Positions 21,661 to 32,461 of a stretch of 64,000 nucleotides of DNA are shown here, piece by piece. Below the pieces are notes generated by a model. The model was not told the origin of the DNA and did no database searches. It saw only the letters and a list, made by a program, of their open reading frames with translations. Where the stretch lies: positions 21,240,020-21,304,019 of the forward strand of contig CM020620.1 of the NCBI GenBank assembly GCA_009829735.1, in the 5' to 3' direction. How positions within the stretch are numbered: the first letter of the stretch is position 1; every line of letters starts with the position of its first letter. Source of the DNA: Pyropia yezoensis (Eukaryota; Rhodophyta; Bangiophyceae; Bangiales; Bangiaceae). Made by a program: the position numbers and the translations under genes.

Positions 21661-22128
21661 TGTGGCAGTATTGACCCCCAGGAAGGGGGGCAACACGTGC
21701 CATGCAAGGGGCGGCAGGCCACTAGCCTGATCCGTTCCTCCCCCTGCATTTGGGTCCATATTCCCTAAGTTTGGGATAGTTAGCTTAGTAGTAAATCCAA
21801 CTTGGATTTGAGGGTTTCTGCATTTATCGTCTTGAATTTTCGTGTGGCCCGGTGGGCAGGTGCTGGGGTGGGAGATTCTGAGTGGCGAGATTCTGAGAGG
21901 ACCCTGGGGGGATAAGGGGAGGGACAGCGGGGCTTGGCCCTGCGTCCCCGTCCCGACCAAGAAACTGTTGGACCACACACCATCCTCTTGTTTGTCAGTG
22001 GGGGGCTTGCCCCACAACAGGGACAGAGTGTGTGCGACTTGCACTTCTTCCGGTTCCCCCGACACGGGAGGCAGCCCTTGTACACCGCCCCAACTTGGGT
22101 GTCGTGTGTGCAAGTGGTTTTCGCCACA
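21661..22128 (+). repeat. 3' LTR of element C (end provisional)
   Basis: Starts TGTGGCAGTATTG at 21661, directly after the purine tract GAGGAGAGGGGAG. This resembles the LTR start of element A (TGTAGCAATATGG). A matching end GCCACA lies at 22123-22128, giving 468 bp. A second possible end, TGCCACA at 22886-22892, would give 1232 bp. The shorter one is closer to the 362-bp LTR of A. Confidence 0.6.
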
Positions 22129-23963
22129 ACTTGATCAGTCATTAGAGAGTTTCGGCATGTCAGATCTCGGTAAGGATCCCAGTATTTTTTCCTGTGACGT
22201 GGCATGTCGTGGCATTAGCACAATGTGAAGAGATATATTGCAAGACCAGCTTCGGCATGTCCGAGCTCTCGCTATGTGCATTGGACACCGTGAGCCGGGC
22301 TATAGTTGAAGCCTTTTTAGGCATCTCAAAGTATTTCTTTCCATCATCATCTGTTCGCAGTGGAAGATGAAGGGCAGGCGCCGGCCCCCAGTGTGGTCGT
22401 GCTCCTGCGGAGGGTCGCCGGCGTCCTACTGGATGAGAGGGCGGCACGCGCTCTATGCCTGGGCTCACTTGCCAACATGGACTCGATGACGGCACTGCGT
22501 AATGCTGCACACCGCGGACAAGCCGCTCTTCTGCTCGCCTACTCAGTCAGTTATGAGTGAGCGCCGCTGCGCCCGTGATTCTCCCGGAGAATCATCCCCT
22601 CACCCCCGCAACACCCAAAACTCTTCCACCACCCCTCTCCCCACCACAGTACATCGCTCAGCGGCCGAATCTATGGCGACGATCGAGCCTGGCGCGCTGA
22701 TGAGTGGGGTCTGCGCGGGGGGGTAGAGCGCATGCAGCTCTCCGAGTTCCGGCGGTGCACGCCGGTGCTTCCTGGTCCGCCACTTTGTGCCAGCCTTCTC
22801 TTCGCCCTCTCTTCGTGGAACAAACCCGACCATTTGCATATTATACTTCTACAAAGATGGCCAGGTGGCGCAATGAGGCATCATCTGCCACACCAGTAAA
22901 TATTTCCGATAAAGCTAAGTTGAGAGAGCAAGAGTGTATAATAAATCAGTACGCCATCGCTTCCGGTTTGGCGCAGCGTTCAGGACCCCGCAGCACTACA
23001 TCGCGAACCGTATCGGAGCTGATAGAAACCTCTTCAGGCGTATTTTGTTCGCGCTGGCCTAGACCACTGTAAAAGCTTTAGTCGACTCGTCGATTTTGAC
23101 TACGATAGGGAGACAACAAGTGCATTTCATCCAGGGCACGCTTGCAGCATTGTTAAGAACGACCTGTCTTCACCACTCAGCAGGCCGCTGTGGCTCCGAA
23201 GAGACCCCAGGCGGCGAACGGAAGCGCCTGTGCTACAGTGTGAAGATTTCATTAGCATCATAACTGCTAGAAACAAGCAATCAATCATCTGGTCTAACAA
23301 GCGGTTATCTTGAAGCGTCATCAACTCCACCATTTTAACCACTGAACGTCCGGTGGAGGCACAATTTCGGACGATTCGCAGGATTGTTGGATTGCAGCCG
23401 GGACCGACCTGCTAAATGAACCTGGCCATTCACAGCTGCGCTTTGCGCCTTAGAGTCGGTCAACATGCGCAAAACCCAGTTCCATGTTCTATTTCAGAAC
23501 CCCGAGTTTTTTCTCCTTGTGATAATCACAAGAACAGGCCAGTGGCATACGTAACATAGCGCTCCTCCTACCAATGACAGCTTCGCGTTGCTCTGCAAAT
23601 TGTGCGCTGGGAGCTCTTTTCGAGACTACTGACCACATCGAAGACGGAGCAGAAGTGAAGGGGCACCAGTTGGGACCTCTCCCACTGCTCTGGAGTGAAT
23701 CCAGCTGAGATAGAAGGAAAGCCGCGAGGATTGTAGCAGAAAACACCAGCGTTCTGACCAACCGGCGTTCCGTACCAGATTCGCTGCCACCAAACATCGC
23801 CTGATCGATCAGAAAGCGCCACAGCACGCTGTTGGTCCGCTGTGAGCTATCAGCATGCATGGACACATTACGTTATTGATGCGCTCTTGCGCTTGTCCCC
23901 ACGAGACGCTTTCGGGAAACTGCAATAGCGATGCTGACCATGTCCAGACGGCGTTAAGTTGCG
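22129..23963. other. Intergenic, no supported gene
   Basis: Mixed composition, less GC-rich than the gene region. Short ORFs only. Two similar pieces, TTTCGGCATGTCAGATCTC near 22150 and CTTCGGCATGTCCGAGCTC near 22250, form a loose direct repeat. Probably old, decayed intergenic sequence. Confidence 0.6.
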
Positions 23964-24165
23964 CAGTCTGTCTCCTCTCCTGTCACATCCGTTCTTAGCA
24001 GCGATGTCTAAAAACGAAGGCAAAAAGGTCGACTGGACTGAACGGTGCGATCATCGCAGGTGTCGGCATTCGATCATGCTAGCTGTCCTATAAGCGAGCG
24101 TATCTGGAGTGGGGTCTTGCGGCTTTCGGCTGTCGTAAAGGGTGTCGTGAAACGGAGAAAGACTG
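23964..24165 (+). mobile_element. Tc1/mariner-like MITE, copy 1 (~202 bp)
   Basis: Ends CAGTCTGTCTCC (left) and GGAGAAAGACTG (right) form imperfect terminal inverted repeats, with TA after the right end. The body matches copy 2 at 58642-58839 in the opposite orientation, including CGATCATCGCAGGTGTCGGC. Too short to code a transposase, so a non-autonomous element. CAGT ends with TA duplication are typical of Tc1/mariner. Confidence 0.7.
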
Positions 24166-25410
24166 TACATGCTCACTTTTGGTGGACGTCGTGGGCTGCG
24201 CATCGCACATCCTATATACCAGGGCGCGGGGCGAGGAAGATTATGCGCACCTTTTTATTGTCCAACGAATCCGTCATCTCGCCCTGACAGCGCCCCTGTA
24301 GTCCCCCGCAACTCCATTTTCTGTCTTTCAATTGGAACGATGGTCCCCGTTCCTGGTTCAGAATTCAACGCTCTTCCGTCGCCTGTTCTTTCTCACCGCA
24401 TGCCGGTCCTCCATCGACTTCTAGAGCATGAAGTGACACCCACCTAATTCCAATTGTATTGCTAGTGTTTTTCGTGCCCCAATCGCGCTTTGCGCGCCAT
24501 AGCGAGTTAGGGTGCACCGAGCCGTAATAGCGCCTTAGTAGCGCCCAAGAAACGCACTCCAATAACGCTTCTGGCACTTGAATCAGCCTTGGGCGCAAAC
24601 ATGAAAACATTTTAATACATTTTTATCCCGCAGCGATTTGCAAATTGGGCGCGTCATAGCTTTGTAGTGGAGTACCAGGGGGAAGGGTTCCTGTCCTCGC
24701 CTGTTATCTCGCGTCTCCAGACTTGGAGGGCACTTCAGCTCGCGCCCTACAACTTGTGTGAAGGTTGTGTTGCAAACGCATGGCTTCTGCTAGGTATGTT
24801 ATTTAGTGTACATTTCTCCGTTTTTTCTCATGCAGAAGTAACAAGTCAACTGTATGGGGGTAGCGTGGACTGCGGTCGGGTGTCTATTCTGTCATAGATA
24901 CATACGTGCATAAACTCAAATTCATGTACATATATCTAGATATACAAGACAGAATACGATTTTCCTGTTCCGGTGTCCATACGACTAAAAATAAACATCT
25001 TTTTAGTTCTGGGCACATCTCAAGTACAGAGGGCTATCTCGGAAGAAGCGCAGAGACTGCCCCGCCACAGCGCCGGAGCTTCTCCTCCTCCGGGTAGCCC
25101 CCGTCGGGTGGGCTGGTGCGCCCGCGGCTTGGCCCCGATACCATGCTCACACGAGCTCTCATATTCTCCAATATTCTTCCAACCAATAGAATCCGACCTG
25201 GCCCAGGTTCGCTCAGTAAGTGATGGACAGGAGCGACCGCTCTCGACGATTCCTAGCCGCATGCAGTATGTACCGGCTCACAGTGCTCGAGGGCATTTTG
25301 CCTTCAACCAATAGATCCCTCGGGATACTGCATTCATATATTTCACTGTGTATGCGAAGATTAAGTTGAAAGATCCTCAACGCCTCGACTTTGAAATAAT
25401 CTTTTGCCCA
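24166..25410. other. Intergenic, low GC
   Basis: Contains AT-rich tracts (for example 24601-24640 and 24890-25010). No ORF with recognisable protein character. Nothing else seen. Confidence 0.6.
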
Positions 25411-26330
25411 GGGGCAGGTTTCTGGTGGTCGCCGCGACCCCCTTCCGTCCCCGGGGCTGCCCCCATATCTCGTCCCGTCGGATGTCCAGGCTCCCCCTCC
25501 ACATTCACCGCCATCACCAGTCGCCCCTCGCATCATGCCGGGAACCCCCCCCCCCCCCCTCAGCGTGGCCACCGCTGCCGACGGCCGTCGTCGCGGGAAC
25601 AGCCGCAGACGACGCCGCCGCTACCGTCGCCGCGACCGCCGCCAGTCCCCACCGCGGCAGAGGCGACCACCACTGCCGCAGCCCCCGCGTCGACGTAAGC
25701 CTCCACCCGGTCCGCGCCGTCCGCATCTGCGGCGGCGTGCGTGGCGGCAGGGGAGCTGGCAGCAGCACCGGCCGACAAGCTCCCAGCCGCAGTCACCGCC
25801 GCGGACGGGGAGGGGTCGCTGCCGCGAACGGGGACGAGTTACCGCCCATGGTGCCGCCGCCGCCCCTTCCTGCATTTTAGCGCGTCCGCGAGCGCCGCTG
25901 TCGCCCCGCCGGCCGCGTCGAGGCCTCCACCTCCTGCGGGTGACGGACACCGGCGCTCACGCCCCGGCCCCTGCCGCACCCTGCGGCGCAGGCCCCTCGG
26001 CAGCGGCAGGAGTCGCAATCGGCCTCCGTCGCGCGGGCGCGGTTGAAGTGGCGGAGGGAGCGCCGTGGACGCTTTCGGCAGCCCTCTGCCCCTTCTTCCG
26101 TTTGGTCGCATCGCGTGCAGTGGAGGGCATAGGTTGCTGTACGGCCGCGACCCTCTCCGCCGCACCCCGCGCCCCCGCTCCTCTCAAAGACTCGCGCATT
26201 TCTACAAGTTAACGGACCTTTCCACGTCCCCACACATTCTCTTCTCTCGCGCCGTTCTTCCCCGCTCACCTGAGAGACCTGCGCAAGTACGCCTCGCCAC
26301 GCCGCCACGCTCAAGCCCCATTCAATTCAA
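25411..26330. other. GC island of unclear coding status
   Basis: Sharp rise in GC against both flanks. ORFs are open on both strands, as GC-rich DNA allows. The most gene-like reading is on the minus strand, an ATG at 26199 opening 80 residues rich in Ala, Arg and Pro, but no family is recognisable and I cannot set exon limits. It could be a promoter-exon CpG-type island of a poorly conserved gene. Confidence 0.35.
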
Positions 26331-28339
26331 GCTGGTGCCATCTCCTTACCTTCCCCGGCGGTCCCTCTTCACCATTTTGCATCCCCATCAATAGCGCCAA
26401 CAGTGCAGCTCCTGGAGGTCCGACGACCGCCGTCATGCGAGAGGACGCCTCTTGCTCCACGGCCGCGCGCGAGAACATTCAACTATTTTTAAGTTTTCAT
26501 GTAGCCTGCAATGCGCTAATCAATAATCAAAAGCATTTCTAATCAAAACAGAAAACTCGTGTGTGCATGGTACCCGAGCCCGCGGCTTCGCCTCCGGGCG
26601 GCAGCCTGCGGCGCACGGCGGTGTGGCAAAAACGTCAGCGCGCTGGCGCTACATTGATGGACCGGAAGGGCGGAACGTCTTGAGTCGGATCAATGAAGAA
26701 AATCATTCGGGTAAATGCTGAAGTATAGTACAGCACATTCCCGGGATTTTGGCCACCTTGTACAGACGCCGACTTTTCACAGCCCTCCAGTCAACAGAAA
26801 TCTTGTGACACGCGGCGCCATGTGGCGTGAGACCGCAGGGAGGGGTGGGCTGGCCCGTGGTGATCGAGGAAAACAGTACGGAAAGCGCGTACAGTAAATG
26901 GGCAATGCCCCCTGACTGACTACTGCCAGCTGGCGCTTGGTGTATGTACCACGAGCCGTAAATGCCCTTGGCGAGACCCTCCTCGAGGGCGTACAGCAAA
27001 AAGACTTGCAACGGTAGCAATCGCCGCCCACCCCCCACCCTTGTTCCACACAAGCCATGCACTGTACGCAAATCACTCTACATCGCACAGAAGTGCACTA
27101 CACGCTGATGATTGGTTGTGGGCCTTCCACGTTGGCGGGTCCCGACAATTCAAGGCCCTTCTGTAGCCGGTCGGCGCGTTTTGGTCGAGGCGGGCCAAGC
27201 AGGGGATATCTAAAATCGAGACAGACCGTGGGACCGGCGGCGAGTGACCACTCGTTGGGATGCAACCATTGGCCCATCGGCCCCGGCACTCCCACGGGTC
27301 TCTCATCATCGACCGCACCATTGCAATGTCCAGAGCGTGCCCCCGAATCTTTGGCGCGCGACAACGTCATGCCGAGGGAATATGTGGGTCCTCGCTGCAC
27401 GATTATCGGGCGCACTCTTTGAGTGAGTGGCCGCAACGGATTGGCTCCCACGCAAGGGATGTCCGCTGTCAGGTCAGGGTGCTGCGACTCTTTGATCACT
27501 GATGGAACTGTCGCCGCATGGTGGAAGCCCCAGAAGGTTTGCAACCGCCTCCACCTCTCCTGGGTGTTTGAATTGGGGGGTGTGACGGGCGAGACAGGGA
27601 GCATGGGGGAGCGTTTTGGCATCTCGCCGGGGCGACGCAGGGAAGGGGGGCATGCCTCAGTGGGGGTGGCCCCCACTTAAGAAACGAACCAGAGCTTGCC
27701 GTGTACATAGTCTGAGCGTGGTAGCGCTCCACTCGGTCTGCACACCGCACCTGGGTGTCGCCAGGGTGGTGCCTAATTCCAGCGAGCGAGCAACGTGTTT
27801 TCGTGCCGACGAGTGGAGGGGGCTCTTCTGTGTGCGCCCTCACTGGTCAGGAGGAGTTGTGGGGCCTCTTGACATGCTCACCAAAACGCCGAGGAGGGGA
27901 GAGGGTGTGGCCGGCGTGTGCGCATACTGTTGCGGCACAGGATGAACGAACCCTTCCCTGGGGTGTCTTGGCGAAGGGGTGTGGCGTGGTAAAATTCCGC
28001 GTACACTGGACCGAGACATGGTGTTGCTCTGTACCAGCTTTCCGCACTGCGTGTGGTCTTTTTGGCGGCCCCGAGCGACAGTGCCCACAGTGCACCACAG
28101 CTGCCCCCCCCCCTGAATCGACGCTGGGGTGTGTTGCCTGCACTTCACCCCACACCTGTTCATGTACCTTTCCCACCCACTCCCCGCTATGGCTCTCACA
28201 AGGCGTAAGCCTAGCGCCTGACCCCCCTCACACACTCCGTTGCCCTGCGAGCTTTTTGCGTCGTCTTCGAGCGGCCGATTTCTTCCACACCACCAACTTC
28301 CTGCTGTGCCGACGCCGCGGCTTTACCGACGCCGCCGCC
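26331..28339. other. Intergenic, upstream of the hypothetical gene at 28340
   Basis: AT-richer start (26480-26560), then GC-rich sequence. Open frames on both strands near 27098-27676 and 27755-28339 do not resemble any protein I know and mostly lack ATG starts. The last 300 bases may contain the promoter and leader of the gene at 28340. Confidence 0.5.
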
Positions 28340-29008
28340 ATGGCTCACTTGATCGGTGCGAGCAGTATGATGACGGGTGGCGCGGTGGGCATGCCGGCCA
28401 CCCACCTCCCCCGTTTTGTGCCCGACGCGCCCACTGCACGCGGCTGGCCTTCTTCAACCGCGCGGCCCCACTTCGCGGTGCCTCGGGGGCGACCACCTCG
28501 TGACAGCTGCTCGTGTCCCTTTGACGGGGGCATTTCGGGCAGCCCCACCTCGGTCACCTCGGTGACATTCCTCAACGTCGTATCGCCTGATCCTTCTACC
28601 ACATCGTCCCCCTGCGCCTCCCCAGGCTCACGCGCTTGGGATCTGTCGCCGGTGGCCTCTCCCGACGAGCGGGCCCGCGGCTGGACCGCGTCCGCGTCAG
28701 ACCGCTCGGCGGTGCTGATGGCTCTGGCGAGCAAGACGCGCGGGGCGGCAGGGGATCTCGCTTTGCCGCCGCCGCCGTCGCGCACCGTATCGGATGTGTC
28801 GTCGGTGGAAGAGCACGGCCGCGCCGGCGGGGCGCCCCGCGGCCAGCCCGCCCTTTGGGTCAGCGCCCGCAAGAAGGGCGCGGCGGATACGACCGCCGTC
28901 GGCCACGCGGTGTCGGCCCTGAAGAAGCGGGTGGTTGGCCGCTTTTTCGGCAAGGCCCCTGCCAAGCCCCGCCAGTATGCTGGCTGGGAAGAGGACACCT
29001 TGCGTTGA
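28340..29008 (+). CDS. Hypothetical protein, Ser/Pro-rich with basic tail
   Basis: 222 residues from an ATG in a strong context (GCCGCCATGG). The same frame is open upstream to 27755, but the leader there does not look like protein. The chain is rich in Ser, Pro, Ala and Arg with no signal peptide or membrane segment; the C-terminus is basic (SALKKRVVGRFFGKAPAKPR) and ends WEEDTLR. No family recognised. Its last ~25 codons and stop lie in the first unit of a perfect 106-bp tandem duplication, so the second unit falls in the 3' untranslated region. Codon bias agrees with the neighbouring genes. Confidence 0.5.
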   Translation: MAHLIGASSMMTGGAVGMPATHLPRFVPDAPTARGWPSSTARPHFAVPRGRPPRDSCSCPFDGGISGSPTSVTSVTFLNVVSPDPSTTSSPCASPGSRAWDLSPVASPDERARGWTASASDRSAVLMALASKTRGAAGDLALPPPPSRTVSDVSSVEEHGRAGGAPRGQPALWVSARKKGAADTTAVGHAVSALKKRVVGRFFGKAPAKPRQYAGWEEDTLR

Positions 29009-29146
29009 TTGGCAGGGCCGGGATGGGGGAGGACACGGCTTTGGCCGCTTTTTCGGCAAGGCCCCTGCCAAGCCCCGCCAGTATGCTGGCTGGGAAGAGG
29101 ACACCTTGCGTTGATTGGCAGGGCCGGGATGGGGGAGGACACGGCT
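28935..29146 (+). repeat. Perfect 106-bp tandem duplication
   Basis: Units 28935-29040 and 29041-29146 are identical as read. The first covers the 3' end of the hypothetical gene, with its stop. 106 is not a multiple of 3, so a second in-frame tail is not formed. Confidence 0.95.
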
Positions 29147-29405
29147 TCGAGGGATGTGGTTTTTCTTTCCGACCAATGGTTGGAAGAGCTTTGGGGGTGT
29201 TGTCCTGTTGAGCTGCAGTGCATTGGAAAGCACAAACAGCCAAGCGCCACTGTTGGAGGGATGAACCCTCGTTGGCCGGCAAGGCCGCCAGCCGTGGTGC
29301 ACGGCTGCCGCCCCCCCCCCCCCCCCCCCCGTGATAAGCATATTCCGCCGATGGGCGATGTGCCCCTGGCCGTCGCGACCGACTGACAGACCGCGGCGCA
29401 ATACT

Positions 29406-29520
29406 GTGCTTCCTGTAAAAGGTGGATGTTGAAGGGACGTGAGGTGAGGGATCCATTGGTTCAGACAGCGATTTTCATCACCTTCACGTACCGTCAACAT
29501 CCATTTTTTACAGGAAGCAC
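29406..29520. repeat. Long-stem hairpin (foldback element or small-RNA precursor)
   Basis: Arms 29406-29447 and 29478-29520 are inverted repeats of about 42 bp with roughly four mismatches and one bulge, around a 30-base loop. The outer 15 bases, GTGCTTCCTGTAAAA, pair perfectly. It lies about 400 bases past the stop of the hypothetical gene. It could be a MITE, the hairpin of a 3' UTR, or a microRNA-type precursor; sequence alone cannot decide. Confidence 0.85.
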
Positions 29521-30746
29521 TATACATCCAACAACTGAGATGGAAAAGGGACAGAGCGGCTATACCAATAGCTCAACGTGGCCTGCCTGGTGCAGAGGAA
29601 GTCTACGCTGTGTCTCTTGCGCCTTTGCCACCTCCGCCGCGGTCGAGGAGCCGAGTGCGCCCGTCCCGTAACCGAGAACTGCGAGTAAGTCCCGTGCGTC
29701 GGTATGAGTCATTTCATTCGTCAGTCGGGGGCCCCAGTCAACTGGGTGGCACGCTCTAGTCACGAGAGTCCCGTGGGAGGGGCACGTCATGGGGTCTCGT
29801 GGGTGACGACTCATGCGAGTACGTCTGCGCCCTATCCGGCTTACCGTCTCGCTCAGCGCCCGCCTGCGGTCTGTCGCCTACCTCTTCGTCTCCCATACCC
29901 CCCACCTCCGCCGCTCTTTTGGCCACCACATCCTCCTCTGCCGGCGCGCACCCGCCCCTCTGCGGGCATCCCCATCCTCACCCGGTGCTTCCCTGCGAGA
30001 CCAGCCCCCTCGTTCTATTCCCACCCACGCTGGCGGTGGTGGTGCGCGGCGCGCCCAGTGTGAGGCGCCTCCAGCCCTCCATGAGAAGCCCCTGGTGCGG
30101 CCCGCACCGTGGGGCCGCCGCCACGACCACAAGCCCCCCCCGTCGCCGGCCGAGGGTCCCCCCCCCCTTTTGCCGCGCGGTCGTCGTGGAATGGAGCCGC
30201 CGGGCCAGCGTTTCAGCCTCGCACGGCGGTGCAGCTGTGCTGGGGTGAGTCACGGTACGGCGACGCGGAGCTGCTGCTGCCGCCGCCCGCACCGCCCGCC
30301 TGTCCGTGGAGTGTCGGTTCTTCCTCTCCTCCTCCGCCGGCTCCCTCTCAGACCGCCGCCACTGCCCGTCAGCCACCGACGCGGTGGCCGCCACAACCGT
30401 CGGCCACCCGTGACTGTGCGTCGTCGCCACGCCCAGCGTGGCCACGGCGGGGAAGGGAGGGAAGGCGCGCGGCACCATGGTGAGGCGGGGTTGGGAGTGT
30501 GGGCGGGCAGTCTGCCCGCATGACAGCCTGTGCTCCTGTTTCTACCATCGCGACGCTGTTTGCGCCTCACGGGTCGGGCGCGGTGGGTATCCCTCCGGTG
30601 AACGTGGGGGGGCAGGCGTGGTCCCAGCCTGCGTGGCGGTGCGTTTCGGTGGGTGGTGCGCGCATGGGCTGAGTAGTGGGGGAGGGGAGGCGGCGATGGT
30701 GGGGCTGATGGCTCTGCGGGCGGCCCGGCCTTGTCGTCGGTGGAGC
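29521..30746. other. GC-rich intergenic stretch, no supported gene
   Basis: Several overlapping open frames on both strands (e.g. 29813-30523 + and 29978-30478 -) have Pro/Arg/Ala-rich translations typical of chance frames in GC-rich DNA. An ATG at 30478 on the minus strand has a fair context and heads a 166-residue frame, but nothing supports it further. Confidence 0.5.
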
Positions 30747-30757
30747 GTATATAGAGG
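30747..30757 (+). promoter_or_regulatory. TATA box of S1-homologue gene 1
   Basis: GTATATAGAGG in an otherwise very GC-rich stretch, about 140 bases before the ATG at 30895. The spacing suits a short leader of around 110 bases. Confidence 0.6.
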
Positions 30758-30894
30758 CCGCGTCGGGCGCCGCCGGGTAGACAAGAGCGGCAAGACAGAG
30801 CAGCAACGCCCACACTCATTCGAACACGACACGGTACATACCTTCTCCCGGTTCTTTCCTTCCCCACCGCACGACCCCCCCTCTTATTTGCACG

Positions 30895-31818
30895 ATGAGC
30901 TTCCGCCGCTGCTCCTTGGCCCTGGCGGCCGTGGCCCTCTCGGCCGCGACCGCGGTGGCTACCACCCAGGCGGTCAGCCTCGGGGACGCCAACCGCGACA
31001 ACCCCGTGGACGTGTCGTCCTTCAAGCCGTCCCGGTCTGGCCGGCTGGTTGGCGGCCGGGTGGTGGGACCCAACGAGTCCAACACGGCGGCGGTCTTCTT
31101 CACTAAGATTTTTGTCCCGGACGGTCTGGGCTACTTCTGTGGCGGCTCCCTCCTTGACGCCCGCCACGTGCTGACGCGCGCCGGCTGCCTGGTCCAGGCG
31201 GGCGACGTCCTCCGGATTGGCGGGGTGGGTATCTTTGATGGCCTTGAGTACACGGTGGGCGCCGTCGCCAACCATCCCCAGTGGGATGCCACGGGGGACC
31301 TGTACGACGTGGCGGTGCTGACGATTGCCAACCCGCCGACGACCGAGGAGATTGCATCTGCGGGTCTGGTGCCGGTGCGCCTCAACGGGTGGGAGTGGAG
31401 CGAGGAGGACACGGTCAAGCCGGAGTCGTTTACCGTCGCCGGCTTTGGGGCCGTCGACGCGGGGGCCACCTCCGGGGGCTCCCCGCAGCTCAAGGTCGGG
31501 CAGCAGCCCCTCACTCCGTGGGCCACGTGCAAGACCATTACCGACCAGATTCCCATTGACCTTGCGATCGACGCACAGGTCTGCACCAACATGGACGAGT
31601 CGTCCACGACGGGCCTCTGCTCCAACGACATGGGCGGGCCGCTGTTCATCAAGTACGAGTTTGAGGGTTCAGCCGTGTATCAACTGTTTGGTGTGGCGAG
31701 CTACTGGGTTGCCGCTATCGAGGGGGCGGTGTGCCCAACTGCTGGGCTCCCCAACGTGTACACGCGGGTGGAGAAGGTGCGCACGTGGGTGTGGGGTGTT
31801 CTGCAGGCGGGCTGGTAG
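30895..31818 (+). CDS. Secreted S1 (trypsin-like) pseudoprotease 1
   Basis: 307 residues. Residues 1-25 form a signal peptide, so the protein should be secreted. A trypsin-fold domain starts after an R-LVGG site (residues 50-54) like the zymogen cleavage site of trypsins. FCGGSLLDARHVLTRAGC (81-98) corresponds to the catalytic-His segment, but the His of AAHC is Gly 97. The Asp segment YDVAVL is kept (Asp 138). The Ser segment GDSGGP reads NDMGGP, with Met 246 in place of the catalytic Ser. The C-terminal PNVYTRVEKVRTWVW helix is typical of S1. With two of three catalytic residues replaced it should not cut proteins. Such S1 homologues are known to act as binders or inhibitors, for example the glucanase inhibitor proteins of Phytophthora. 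A paralogue with the same losses lies at 36650-37594 on the other strand. Confidence 0.9.
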   Translation: MSFRRCSLALAAVALSAATAVATTQAVSLGDANRDNPVDVSSFKPSRSGRLVGGRVVGPNESNTAAVFFTKIFVPDGLGYFCGGSLLDARHVLTRAGCLVQAGDVLRIGGVGIFDGLEYTVGAVANHPQWDATGDLYDVAVLTIANPPTTEEIASAGLVPVRLNGWEWSEEDTVKPESFTVAGFGAVDAGATSGGSPQLKVGQQPLTPWATCKTITDQIPIDLAIDAQVCTNMDESSTTGLCSNDMGGPLFIKYEFEGSAVYQLFGVASYWVAAIEGAVCPTAGLPNVYTRVEKVRTWVWGVLQAGW

Positions 31819-32298
31819 AATGAGAGGGTGGCGTCCATGGCTCGTCGTGCTTATGCACGCCAACCGCAAGCCAAAGTAGACCAGTAAACAAGTCTATGTG
31901 TAATCATCCATCCTCCCGCCCGTCAGATGACTGGACGCTGCCTTCTGCGTGTATGGTGTGCATGGGGACTGTGGCACCAATGGAGACCGTCCAGGGAGGG
32001 GGGAAAAGATGGCCTCGTCGATCATGGCACAGCGCAGCGCACAGGGACTGAGCACCGCGCCTTAGCCTTTCTAAAGGGGGCCCCTGCTGATGCTGTCTGT
32101 GCTCACGACGCAATGACATACGATAGAAGCAGCAGAAAATCGAGTGGGAGGTGGCCGTGGCCTCTCGTTCACCAGGGGCAAGAGGCCAAACGGACCCAGC
32201 GGGGTGGGGCGGTGCGCGCGGAAAAAAGGCAGTATATGGGACCGCAATACGAGTTGCGAGTGGACGCCTTGGGCAGAGGCACCAGAAGAATAGCGCGA
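31819..32298. other. 3' side of S1-homologue gene 1, no gene seen
   Basis: Convergent interval between the S1 homologue and P5CR. Likely holds both 3' untranslated regions. No ORF of protein character. Confidence 0.6.
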
Positions 32299-32395
32299 CT
32301 GCTGCCTGTCAGACGCGCACCTGCTGCCTGTCAGACGCGCACCTGCTGCCTATCAGACGCGCACCTGCTGCCTATTAGACGTGCACCTGCTGCCA
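32299..32395 (+). repeat. 22-bp minisatellite, ~4.4 units
   Basis: Units starting CTGCTGCC at 32299, 32321, 32343, 32365 and 32387, consensus CTGCTGCCTGTCAGACGCGC plus AC. Units drift toward the right. It lies about 70 bases beyond the stop of P5CR. Confidence 0.95.
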
Positions 32396-32461
32396 GCAGC
32401 ACGGCAACGTAACATAAAAAGTGTGCCATGGATCTCTGCCGCACGGCAAAGAAAGCTGCGC

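Larger units (their letters stand above)
16509..22128 (+). mobile_element. Ty3/gypsy chromovirus-type element C, 3' part, interrupted by A/B
   Basis: A second, older-looking family related to A. Visible parts: pol from the RT (16509-19075), chromodomain-like segment (19082-19267), antisense ORF (19379-21322) and a 3' LTR from 21661. Its gag and the start of pol must lie to the left of the window, because A/B inserted into its RT gene. The LTR start TGTGGCAGTATTG and the purine tract before it resemble those of A. Confidence 0.9.

Noticed and set aside
22886-22892. TGCCACA as the 3' end of the element C LTR
   Set aside because: Gives a 1232-bp LTR; GCCACA at 22123-22128 is nearer to the LTR length of the related element A. 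Kept as an alternative.
25535-26212. 225-residue Arg/Pro-rich frame (+) in the GC island
   Set aside because: Typical chance frame in GC-rich DNA; equally long frames exist on the other strand.
27098-27676. 192-residue minus-strand frame
   Set aside because: Opens with GTG, has no recognisable domain, and its composition does not differ from chance.
29308-29331. C run of about 20 bases
   Set aside because: Simple homopolymer, likely of uncertain length; no function inferred.
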